Shown: positions 1 through 9,975 of the stretch, piece by piece | Layout: each line of letters opens with the position of its first letter | Position numbering within the stretch: position 1 is the stretch's first letter | Assembly (NCBI GenBank): GCA_009763385.1 | Contig: VDCT01000284.1 | Coordinates: 248,001 to 312,000 of the forward strand | Length of the DNA stretch: 64,000 nucleotides | Direction: 5' to 3' | From: Coix lacryma-jobi var. lacryma-jobi | Taxonomy: Eukaryota > Streptophyta > Magnoliopsida > Poales > Poaceae | Position numbers and translations under genes: made by a program | Notes under the pieces: model-generated | Told to the model about the DNA's origin: nothing | Databases searched by the model: none | What the model saw: only the letters and a program-made list of their open reading frames with translations

Positions 1-789
1 ACGCATACCCTCGAGACAAACACTACGTAGCGACCCTCCGTCTTGGCCATGATGGTGGATAAGAAGGTCGTCATACCCTGCTGGTCACTAAGCTGCTGTG
101 CCGTCTCCTGCTCTTTCTGACGAGCCTGGTCCCTCTCAACGGTCATGTGAGCTAACTGGGTGGTGAGAAGGTCAATCTCTGTAGCATGCGCCTCCTGATC
201 CTGGTGATGTGCAGCTATCTCCTCACTGAGGATGTGGTCCAGGTGGTCGTAGCTACGCGATAGACACCCGTAGGTAGCCATAAGTGCAGCCATCGCACTC
301 CCTGCTGGTCCTGCCAATGCTCCGCTCTCAAGAGAGCTAGCCCCAAGTACGGTAGCGCCTGACTGACGCCACACTGCCTGGTAAGGGTCTGTCGTAGGAA
401 AGACACTAGCTGTGGCCTGGGCAACCACCTCCGGATGATCCTCCATGATGTCCCGAAGAACGTGTAAGCAACCTGGTTGGCTCCATCCCAGGGTCCTCCC
501 TGCAAGGCAAACACCCGTGCGGCACCACACAGATCCTGGTCCTCACGGCTAGGCACGTCCACCTCCAACGTGTACCGTGGCGATCCTCTGAAAACTGAAC
601 TCGATGCCACTCATATTGCGGCTCCTGGCCCTCCTTGTATCCGACTAAGTGCAGCACCCTCCACAAAAGAGTAGGCATGCCGAACTCCTCCAGAAAATCC
701 TCTGACCCCTCGGCTGTCCAGGGTCCCAGCATGTAATTGGGCCTCCTGCCTCCAGTCGACTTGCGGGCGGTACGCTTAGTGCGGGCCAT
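1..789 (-). pseudogene. Retroelement protein with histone H3-tail-like N-terminus and C-terminal coiled coil; frameshifted and truncated
   Basis: The start codon is at 787-789; an upstream in-frame ATG at 808-810 adds seven residues. The first residues after Met read ARTKRTARKSTGGRRP. Histone H3 begins ARTKQTARKSTGGKAP, so the tail matches except for Q5R, K14R and A15R, and K4, K9 and S10 are kept. A globular stretch rich in Trp and Tyr follows (about residues 16-70). The frame breaks near 565 and again near 440, and each break is followed by plausible sequence in another frame. From about 245 to the window edge the third frame gives a long Glu/Gln/Asp-rich heptad-like coiled coil with no stop. 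Its position, about 770 bp after the PBS, makes it the element's first ORF. It does not look like a canonical Gag with a zinc knuckle. Function unknown; a chromatin-mimic role is only inference. Confidence 0.7.
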
Positions 790-1559
790 CTGAAAGAAGT
801 GTATCCACATAGTTTTTAATTAGTTGAGAACAACTTTTATTTAAGATCGGGACGGATAACATAAGGAAGGAAGTGATTAATGCAAGGTTATATGATCATG
901 ATGCATGAACGTAACATACGTCCTCACTGCCTAACAATCTAACGGCTAGACGGTGGCATACAACGTTCGCTCATAGCGTTAACTAGCGTACTACACGTTC
1001 GCAAGTTAGCGTACCTGCAGAAAGATTCATTCCAGCCCTGCCCACAATATGAATATCATGCATTGCTGAAAATTAAATCTAATACTGGCTTAGGTGCACA
1101 CCCAGTATACACGTAAGCAGTATATGCATCCATCAGAAAAATATACTCCCACGATCAATACTTCCACATATACTTGTGTGCAACAGGTATACATGTCAGC
1201 ATCATTCAAGCACTCCCCTAGATTGGCGGTTGTCCAATCACGCTCTCACAACTCACTTATTACCTTGGCGTAGAGGCAATTGATCCATACATTACTATTC
1301 CGAGGAATAGCACCCATACAATTTCACCCTTGCCGTATGGACGACAGAATTAACAGAATTTAAATATGATGCACAACCCCCAAGTTAGTACTTAAATAGC
1401 CACCTAATTTCCTATTGGGCATAAGGACTTGGTCACTGGCACACCTTAGCTTCAATTCTTAAGGTTTTCCAAATCCTAATAAAACTATAAGTTGGCAAAT
1501 ATAGCTTTATCCTTTATAAATATTGCTTTTAAAATACACCCATGAACATTAACGCAGAA
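790..1559 (-). other. Non-coding leader between PBS and first ORF
   Basis: AT-rich sequence with no convincing ORF on either strand. On the minus strand it forms the leader of the element's RNA between the primer-binding site and the H3-tail-like ORF. Nothing else recognised. Confidence 0.6.
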
Positions 1560-1574
1560 CTTGCTCCGATACCA
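1560..1574 (-). other. Primer-binding site, initiator tRNA-Met type
   Basis: The minus strand reads TGGTATCGGAGCAAG two bases after the LTR end. The usual plant iMet PBS starts TGGTATCAGAGC, so it differs by one base in the first twelve. Confidence 0.8.
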
Positions 1575-2502
1575 GCTGTAACAGAACCGACCAATTTGCA
1601 CCAGATTAAGCACTGAAAACCTCCGCTCTCGCAGAAATCATCGAGTACTTAAGCTCGTACAAACCCGGTAGTCCGGAAATCTCGAAGGATTTCAAATCAT
1701 TCAACGACATCCAGCCAAGATCGTACTTGTTCCACGAACATGCTCACGGGTTACACACAGTTGCATAAAGTTCAAATTACATCGGAGTACGAAATAATAT
1801 TACAAACCATAGTTTGATAGTAGTAGCGGAAGCAACATAGTCTTTAAAACATAAGTTTGGATTGATCATAAATACGGTGCCATCAGTTGACCGGGTCCAC
1901 AAAAGCAACAGATGAGATAAGTGTTGACCATGCCCTTGGTCTAGTCAACCGGGTACAAGCAGTTCTCGCAGTAGCCATAAAAGCACTGGCCATCTGCAAC
2001 AACAAGGGAAATAAACCCTGAGTACGAGAAGGTACTCAGCTAGACTTACCCGACAAAACCAGAAATAATGAGACACCAAGGATCATGTGGGCTGTATATG
2101 TGGAGTTGGCTGTACATACTCCTTTGCATGAAAGCTTTAGTAATAAAACTCAGTTTCAGTTGTTGGCAATTGCTTTTAGTCATTAACTCTACTTTACTAG
2201 ATTTGCACCTGTACTAAACAAGCACTTGCTAATTAATCAATCAAGAGTGACTATTTCATCAATAGCCTTTCAGATTCCATAACCATTTTAGTTCCATAAG
2301 TTCTACGGGAGATGATCTAAAGTCAACTGCTCACTGTCCAGGAGCGATGGCGATTATAATCGATTCCTACCCAGCTGGGGATAAAATGTCTCACACTCGC
2401 CCGGCACATTCCGGCTACGGCAGTCGTAAGCTACCAGTCAGGAGATTCGAGAACACAAAGCGCGGGACGGCCATGGGCCCTTCTACACCGGGGGTTATCT
2501 CA

Positions 2503-2610
2503 GTGCCAGGTCGCTCAATCTATAACTGCCCACGGTCATGCCAGGTCGATCAGGCCCTGCCTGCCCTCGGACCATGCCAGGTCGATCAGAATAGTTGCCC
2601 ACGGTACAGC
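2503..2610. repeat. Short dispersed repeat GCCAGGTCGATCAG inside LTR
   Basis: GCCAGGTCG occurs three times within about 85 bp, twice as GCCAGGTCGATCAG, alternating with two copies of TGCCCACGGT. The cluster lies in the GC-rich half of the long LTR. Function unknown; it may be a U3 element. Confidence 0.6.
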
Positions 2611-4112
2611 TGAGGCCCTGGGTGTTAGGCGTCAACGTCTCCATCACGGGCTCGAATAACCTTACTCGGCTTCACGGGAGGTACTCAGACCAACTCCGTT
2701 AAGTGATCGACGCGTTCAATTTGACTGAAGGGACATTCCCGAACGGGTCCTATGCGACACAAACGGGAGCCTACTAGCACACAGAACCCATGTCCTGCTG
2801 CTCTTACATCCCGCCTCCGTCTCAGATTAATTATCACATGGTTATCTCATGATAGCACAGGCTAAACATGATCAGTATCCACCTATTGCGGGAGACAGGA
2901 AATCACCCGACTTTTACCGATCTAAGCAGGGCTAAGCATAAACGAGCCTAGACCTAAACAGGGATAATAAGATATATTGCAGGTGGACAAGGATAAGTAA
3001 TAATGCATCAACGGTAGCAATCAATTCCTATAACCTAATGCAACATCCATCATCAGGTTAATTGTAAAACATTTGCAAACCGTAGGAGTTAGAATGCTCC
3101 GGGGCTTGCCTTTCTCAAAGTCCGACGGGTGGTGGTCGCGGCACTCTGGTAGCTCGTCGGCGTCGGTCCTTCCGGCTTCCTCGCTCAGGTTCTCCTCCTG
3201 GTACTGCTCCTCGGGTGACGGGTCCTGAACTTCCACTACCGATCCTGCATGATGCGGTACATGAATGAATAACGCGAATGCATGCGGAATGCATGGTGAT
3301 GCAACATGGAACAAGGCTTTTCAGGAGATAAGTACATGTCATCTACTGATATTCAACTTGTTAAGTTATGTTGTCACCACATCAAAGTATACTTAATGAG
3401 TTTATTACCCTCTAATTACTTGCTGAAATAAATCTAATTAAACTAGCCTATAACAGCAACCCATCTTAGATAGCTTCAGAAAAATCTACAGAAATTACTG
3501 GAAGTTAACAATATGTAATCTAGTCTCTGGTCCAAATTTCATCCCATTTGGACATAGACTTCATCCTCTATGAAAAAGACAAATTTTATCCTGAAAAGTG
3601 CTTTGAACTACACACCCTAGCAAAATGTGTCAAACAACAGATCTGTTATTTTTCTACTGAACTTCTTAGCATAAGAATAGTGTGCATAAATTCTCAGGTT
3701 CATATTCCCCATATTTTAATTACTACAAAATAAACAAGAAAACAACATTTAACCATTTTAAAAGTTACTGCTAACATAATCCACAGAACAACCTCATATT
3801 ATATTTTTCCTGAAACTAAATATTCATACAAACCTAACAAAACTGGAATCACATTTTTCTAACTTATACACAATTAGTTATGCATTTTCAAGTTATCAGC
3901 ACTTTTCTAATGTAAATAAATCTACACATAAAAAAAATGTCACCAAGAATGCATTCAACAGTTTTCACTGATAGATCTAAACATGCTTGACCTAACAAAA
4001 TTTGTTTCACCAGATTTGGACTTAAAATGAGCCTTGTATGAATTTTTGAAGCCTTACATGAATTCTGCAAAACACATTAAAAAGGAAAACTCAATCCTAT
4101 ACGCTACGGACT

Positions 4113-4440
4113 TCGGCCGAGGCACAAGACACGGCTTCGGCACACTCGGCTTAACTCAGTCGAGGCTCAGACACCGATTCGGCCGAGGCTCGACAACAAC
4201 CGACCGATTCGGCCGAGGCTCAACACACTCAACCGATTCGGCCGAGGCTACTGACTCAACCGAGGCTTACTGGCTCAACCGAGGCTTACTCAACCGACTC
4301 GGTCGAGGCTCGAGGCGAAGGCTCGGCGCACTTGACTCGGCTCGACTCGACCAAGGCTTACACGACGCAGCCGAGGCTTACTAGACAGGCGACTAAGCTA
4401 CCGAGGCCAGGCTCGGCAAGCTACTGCGCGAGGCCAGGCT
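4113..4440. repeat. TTCGGCCGAGGCT palindrome-rich repeat cluster in LTR
   Basis: TTCGGCCGAGGC occurs at least four times, with degenerate forms such as CTCGGTCGAGGCT and CAACCGAGGCTTACT. The core CGGCCG is a palindrome and spacing is 18-40 bp. Similar palindromic cores occur in the other LTR families of this window. Confidence 0.7.
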
Positions 4441-5912
4441 CGGCAGTCAACGGCGGAGAATTGCGCCGCTGCTGTTGACCAGCCCTAGCTCGTCGACGGC
4501 GACGCTTCCGGTGACACTGAGACCATCACTGGGTGCGGGTTTGCGAGGCGGACATGACTAACCGACTTGCTAAGCCAGAGGGATACCGAGCAAGCTCGAC
4601 GGCGGCCATGGCGGAGCGGCGGCTCTGCGACTCGGCGGCGGAACTCTTCCCGGCGGCTTGCGACTCGGCGAGGTTAGCACTAGCCCAAGCAAGACCTAAG
4701 CGACCTATTGGAGCAACTCTCGGGCTTCGGCATCCCCGGCATTGCTCGAAGCTATGCACGGCGGCGGTCCATGGCGGACACGGCGACGACACGGCTCGGT
4801 TCCGGCTGAAACACGGCGAAAGAGAGGTCTCCAACTAACTCTAAGCTACTACGGAGGTAGAGAAGACTAGAACATGGCTCGGCTTGGGATAGCTTGGCCG
4901 GAGATGACCGGTCCACATGAAGGTCACGGGGGCGGCCATGGCGGGAGCTTGCGGATGGCATCCGCGGTTCCGGCGGCCAGAGAGGAGGATGCGAAAACCA
5001 ACCCTTGCCGAAGAAAGAGGAGATCAAGACGGAGAGGCTGGCGGGAGGAATCAAACGGCGGTGAGTGGTGGAGCGAGTAATCGCTCGCCGGAGTTCGGCG
5101 GGCGGCGGCGGCGCGAGAGCTCTGGTGAAGATGGAGTGGAGTGGAGCGAGGGAGAGAGTGAGCAATGGAATGCTCCTCTGGTTGCAAGCACGGGGCGGAG
5201 CGAAGGCAAAAGGAACGAAGTGCTAGGTGCATTGCACCTGGCCGGTTCCCGTCGGGGGAACTCCCGACCGGACGCGGCGGCGTCAGGCGTCGCGCGACAC
5301 GCGGCGAGCATGCACCGAGCTCCCGGGCGACGTGGCGAGTTCGGGCGCAAACCACGGGCGGTGATGACGGTGGTTTGGCCGGCCGGCGAGGCGGTCTCGC
5401 GGCGGCGAGGCGGTTTCTGCCGGCGCGGAGGAGCGGCGCGAGCGCGAGGAAGAAGAGAGGGCTGACAGGGGGGGTCCCACTGGGGTTAAACTAATGAAGT
5501 TTGGTTACAAACTTTGATGCTCTATAACTCCTAAACTAAGCCGAATTAGGAGAAGGTCCTGAAAGCAAAGTTTCTTAGAATTTTGTAAGGAACAAATCAT
5601 CTTTAAGGCTCAAGTCCAAATTCTGTTGTTTTAAAAGAAATTTAGTGCTAAACCATTTTTCTAATGCAAGAAATCAAATAATTTAACAGCTTTTTGAGAA
5701 AGTGCTTTAAAGCAAAGTTGTTCCCTTCAACAAGATCTACAACTTTGTTATAAGACACTTGGTCAGAAACAGAAAGCATAACAAGGTTATACTAGACACT
5801 AACACAAGGACGTAAGCATTCAACAAGCATATGCACATGAAATGATGAGATGCTATGCTTATGCTATGTCAAATTATGCATTTAGGGATTGCTTAACACC
5901 TAGGGTGTTACA

Positions 5913-7316
5913 GCTGGTTTCCCGGTTTGGGCCTCAAAACCGGGGGTTGGTCGTGAAGGCTGGTTTTCCGGTTTGGGCCACAAAACTGGGGGCGAAGTCC
6001 GGGAAAAGGACAAGCAGAGCGGTGGCGGCACGTGGCGGCAATCGGTGAGGTTGCGTCGAGGCAACGCTACCAGTTGTGCGGGCGTGGGGCCGTCGGATCA
6101 CCACCTACCACGAGTTGGTCCAGAATAACCCTAGGGTTTAGCTGGTTCGCTCTGTAATTAGTTAGGGGTAGAGTGGGAATTAGAATTAGGATAATTAGAG
6201 GGAGACACCCACCTCCCATAATATCTCAGTCATTTGCTCTTTTGCTTCTAGGGTTTCCTGCTCTCCCTATTCCCTACTGTAGCGAACTGAGATCCATAGA
6301 GAAGAGAACCATACCTCTGTGCCCGTGAGATTTTGAGGAAGTGAGACCATAATCTTACTGTTGTAGCGTGTGGTAGCCACACGGTTGCAAATTCGTGGTT
6401 GTGATTCGTGTTTTGTTCGTGTTCTTCGCAGGTTGCTTTTCTCCACGTTTTTCACGTTGATCGATCTCTCTACTCGGTGCGTCTTTTGCAAATCCGTTTG
6501 AACTGAGTTGTTCTAGATCGTGAGGCACTTCTTTCCACCGAAGGAAATCATCTCTAACCTCACGAGTTAGTAGATCGGTCGATTTTTGATTTGGATCGAG
6601 TTTGCTCCTTTTGTCCCGAATTCTTCCAATTCACCGATTTGGAGTTAGGTACGAGCCATGATCTCTTTGGGATAGCTCACTAACCTCCTAGGAACTCCTC
6701 ATACCAAGTCTGAGCTTTAGTGCTTTGATTCGGAGGAGATCGGGTTGATTCGCGGAAGAACAGTTCTGTATCGGGACCATCAGACGCTCTGTTCTTGAGC
6801 ATCAGACACTGAGTTCTTTCCATCGGAGCATTCGTTGCCACGTGTCATCTGACAGTGCTTTTAAAGGAGCATCGGACGCTGACCATCGGAGCGTCCGTTG
6901 CCATCGGACGCGCCGGGGGTCAGGCATCGGACGCTAGGGTTTCACTGTAGCAGCGTCCGATGCATGTCCAGTAAGGTTCCAGAGAGTTCCTGTTTGCATC
7001 GGACGCTTCCGATGTCAGGGCATCGGACGCTGGTCAGCATCCGATGCAGCTGTTTCTGCACTAATTCGTCCATGGTTCATTCATCCGTTGTCAGTTTTGT
7101 TTTCCGGCTTTTGCGTTGGGTTTCTAGAGTTGTGTAGTGTCTCGCTGTGCTTCTTGGAAGCATCCACCCTACATCTAGGGTCGTGGACACTCGCAAGCTC
7201 TAGGTTTGCTCTTGGGGTAATTCTCGGGACAGTGGCAACAAGTTTCTGAAAAGAAATTTTGAAGCTCCCATTCACCCCCCCTCTGGTCGCTTTCTGGTAG
7301 CACTTTTGGTCCTTCA
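5913..7316 (+). repeat. 5' LTR of copy 1, 3' portion only
   Basis: It aligns with about 15386-16787 of the 3' LTR and ends GGTCCTTCA at 7316, two bases before the PBS. The 5' section of this LTR is separated by the insertion ending at 5912. It carries the CATCGGACGC palindrome cluster at 6770-7052. Confidence 0.9.
6770..7052. repeat. LTR palindrome cluster, CATCGGACGC / GCGTCCGATG type
   Basis: CATCGGACGC and its complement GCGTCCGATG occur repeatedly in both orientations, mixed with near copies such as CATCAGACAC and CATCGGAGCG. The 3' LTR has the same cluster at about 16245-16522. It occupies the LTR slot that carries GCGGACAGTCCGC in copies 2 and 3. Confidence 0.85.
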
Positions 7317-7318
7317 AT

Positions 7319-7333
7319 TGGTATCGAAGCGGG
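7319..7333 (+). other. Primer-binding site, copy 1
   Basis: TGGTATCGAAGCGGG follows the LTR end after two bases. Copies 2 and 3 have TGGTATCAGAGCGGG here, so this copy has two adjacent changes in the iMet match. Confidence 0.85.
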
Positions 7334-7379
7334 TTAAGGATCTTCCACCTTAGCCGGTTCCAGGTCCACAGAAGGCGAC

Positions 7380-9970
7380 ATGGATCGCGGCGTGGGCAAA
7401 CCGCTATTTTTCGATGGGACGAACTATGCGTATTGGAAGATACGCATGTCGGCCTATCTCCAGAGCATGGGCTCTTCTGTTTGGGAGATTTGCAACAAGG
7501 CCGATTACGTTGTCTTGGCTGCTCGTGTTACTCAGCTTCAGATGGATGAGCACGATGCCAATAGCCGAGCGGTAATGCTCTTTTCTCCTGTTTGAGCATG
7601 TCTGAGTGTGATCGCATTCTCACCTCCCCACGGCTCGTGATTTGGGCGACCCTCATGTGCTCCATGAGGGAAACCACTCAAGTCAAATCCCGTCTCTACG
7701 AGTCGCACAAGCGGGAGTATGAGAACTTTAACACATGCCTGGCGAGAGCATAGAAAGTTTATTCGCTCGCTTTCAGGTAATTGTCAACAAGATGAGAGCG
7801 AACAGGGAGCGTTGCCTTTCGACGATCATGAGAGAGCTTTGAAGCTTTTGCATACTCTCGATCGGTCGGTGTGGGACTCAAAGGTCCAGGCGATCATCGA
7901 ATCGTCTAACTATGAGACCCTCACATGCGACGAGCTCTTTAGTAAGCTCAAGTCTAGTGAGATTGACGCCATGTCGAGGGTTCTTATGAAAATCCTTCTG
8001 GCGACTATGGCTTTGGTTTCTGGCTCTTCTGCTAACCCCTCTGGAGGATTTGCACTCTCTTCACTTCTTTCTGTCACAGAGGAGCAGCTGGAGTCATGGG
8101 GGATGACGAGTTGGCTTTGCTTGCAAAACGGTTCTCGCGGTTCCACAACAACCGCATGAACCGTCGCCGCGGAGGAGGACGCTCAGGATGCTTTGAGTGC
8201 GGACGACCCCGACACTCACGCCCACTGCACGCAATCTGGGAGTGCGCAAACCCTCCTGTCCCAGAGGGCCAAGCAATCCGGCGATAAGGGCGATCAGGCA
8301 CAAGTACGACTCCGGCAAGCGCAAGGAGAAGTACGTCCCCGCAAAGCACAAGCGGAAGGGCGGCTTCAACAAGGAGTACATCAAGACGATGTACTTGGAG
8401 AAGGCCCAGGCTGAGCAGCTTGCTTTCTTCGCCACGCTCAGCGACGTCGACGACTCGGATGACGACTCCGCTTCTTCAAGCGATGACGAGTCTGAGAAGA
8501 AGAAGAGGATCGAGGACAAGCTGAACGGCCTCTGTTTCTTCGCCGACAACGAGGGTTTCTGCACCATGGCCCTCGGCAAGGAGGTCGACGGTGAGCTGGA
8601 GGACATCCCTCGGAACGACGACGACGACGACGATGATGACACCTCCCAGGTATCTCAGACCCCAATGAGCTTTCTGCTGAGGTCGAGAAAATTGCTGCCG
8701 CGCTTCTTAGTCAAGATAAGCTGCTTAGGCGTGCTGCTAGAGAGCGAAAGGAGTTTAGGCATAAGTGGGAGGACACGGTGAAGGAGCTTGAGTTTGCTAG
8801 GTCCACCGTGGTTGTTTCTGAGGAGGGTGAGTGCGAGATGTGCTCCACACACATGACTGATCTTCTCACCTTGAGAAGTAAGTATGTTGTGTTGGTAGGA
8901 GAGGTGGATGAGCTTAGAGCTAGATCTTCGGTGCTTGGTGCGTGCAAGTCTTGTGCAGGCTTGCAATCCGAGTTGGCAGAGAAGAATGCCAAGATTGTGT
9001 CTCTTGAGAAGGCCAGCTCGGATAGCACTTGTGTGTCTAGATGCGCTTTGTGTGAGGATGAAGACACATACCTTCGGACCATCTTGTCATGGGTGTCTAG
9101 TGGTGAGCCGCAGCTTGGGATGATGATCTCCCAGTTCAAGCGTGCTGCTGGAGGTCCTGGTGTAGGTTTTGCTCAGGGTGTTGATGCTTCTTCTTTTGGC
9201 AAGATTGGAGAGTCAAGTGGTCTTAACCCGAGTCAGAAGCCCAACTCCACCACTACTCCCAAGCTTACCAAGATTCGACCCAAAGAGCCACTCAAGCCTA
9301 ACACCAAAGATGGAGTATATGAGGAACCTCCGAGAGCTCCACCCAAGAAACAAATGTGGCATCCCAAACCCAACCACCTGAAAAACAAACTTGACACAAT
9401 GCCACCTACCCAAGAGGAGCTTATGCCACAGAAGGGCAAGGTGATCCACACCCTACCGTGATACCAACAACCCCCTATGAGAGCGGTGAGGTATCATTGT
9501 GAGCACTGTGGGGAGAGATGGACTTGAGTGAGTTCTGCCTTCGGCGCAAGAGAGAGGCGCGCCGTGCAAAGGAGATGAACAACACGGACATGTACCATCC
9601 TTTCCATGATGTACATGTGCCGAATGTTCAGAGGCGTGCTGCTAGGCCTAGAGGTCCAAAACCTCAAGTTCCTAGGCCTAGGCCGTGAAGAGAACGTTCC
9701 CAGCGGGAGCCTCCAGTTGTGGGCTATGGACCCCGTGGCGGTGGCTTTGTAGTTGAGCGTTTTCCCCCATCGCGTTTTGAGTATCGCGGTGGACGCTCTT
9801 TCCTTAGCGGACCACGTTTTCCTGTGTGTGGTGATCGCTTTCCCCGTAGGCGTGCTAGGAATGGTTTTTTCGCTAACCGTTCTTTTGAGCACCCGACCCA
9901 ACACTGGTACTCTTCCTACTTCATTAACCCCAGTGTTGGACCGTATGCTCACCCTATGTCTTTTTATTGA
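7380..9970 (+). pseudogene. gag: gag, Sirevirus copy 1, multiply frameshifted
   Basis: The start ATG at 7380 gives the MDRGVGKP opening shared by all three copies. The N-terminal Gag core is broken by indels near 7570-7720 and 7750-7800. The first CCHC knuckle (near 8190) is disrupted by small indels after the second Cys. An acidic linker with Asp and Lys runs follows (8440-8640), then a coiled-coil-like section (8700-9130) with Cys-x2-Cys pairs. The second, distal knuckle near 9500 is also shifted out of frame. The end is in frame again, ending HPMSFY before a TGA at 9968-9970. Capsid and RNA binding are family knowledge. The frame changes at least five times, so no intact Gag can be made. 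Confidence 0.85.
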
Positions 9971-9975
9971 TGTAG

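Larger units (their letters stand above)
1..5912 (-). mobile_element. Gypsy-like / LARD-like LTR retrotransposon, 5' part (rest lies left of the window)
   Basis: Read on the minus strand, an LTR runs from 5912 to 1577, followed by two bases, an iMet-type primer-binding site (1574-1560), a leader, and an ORF that starts at 789 and runs off the window edge. The element interrupts a Sirevirus 5' LTR: the sequence right of 5912 is LTR sequence found uninterrupted near 15386. The expected right-hand target duplication is GCTGG (5913-5917), but the partner lies outside the window. The TGTAACACCC start and iMet PBS are seen in several plant Ty3/Gypsy lineages, while the very long LTR and non-gag-like first ORF also recall LARD elements. 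No RT is visible, so the lineage is left open. Confidence 0.8.
1577..5912 (-). repeat. Long LTR (about 4.3 kb) of the Gypsy/LARD-like element
   Basis: The plus-strand ends are TGTAACAG (1577) and GGTGTTACA (5912), a TG...CA pair with imperfect inverted termini. The minus-strand left end is TGTAACACCC and the PBS follows the other end. The LTR holds an AT-rich part (about 3340-4090), a GC-rich part (about 4100-5480) with a Ser/Arg/Gly-biased compositional ORF that I reject as a gene, and two repeat clusters listed separately. The second LTR is outside the window, so LTR identity cannot be assessed. Confidence 0.8.

Noticed and set aside
1..789. A true histone H3 gene
   Set aside because: Similarity ends after about 16 residues; the rest is unrelated and lies inside a retroelement.
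2347..2613. Plus-strand frame of 88 codons in the long LTR
   Set aside because: It is generated by the GCCAGGTCG repeats; no family features and opposite to the element's transcription.
4752..5494. Several overlapping open frames on both strands in the GC-rich part of the long LTR
   Set aside because: High GC lowers stop frequency; products are Arg/Ser/Gly-biased with no domain, and frames are open on both strands at once.
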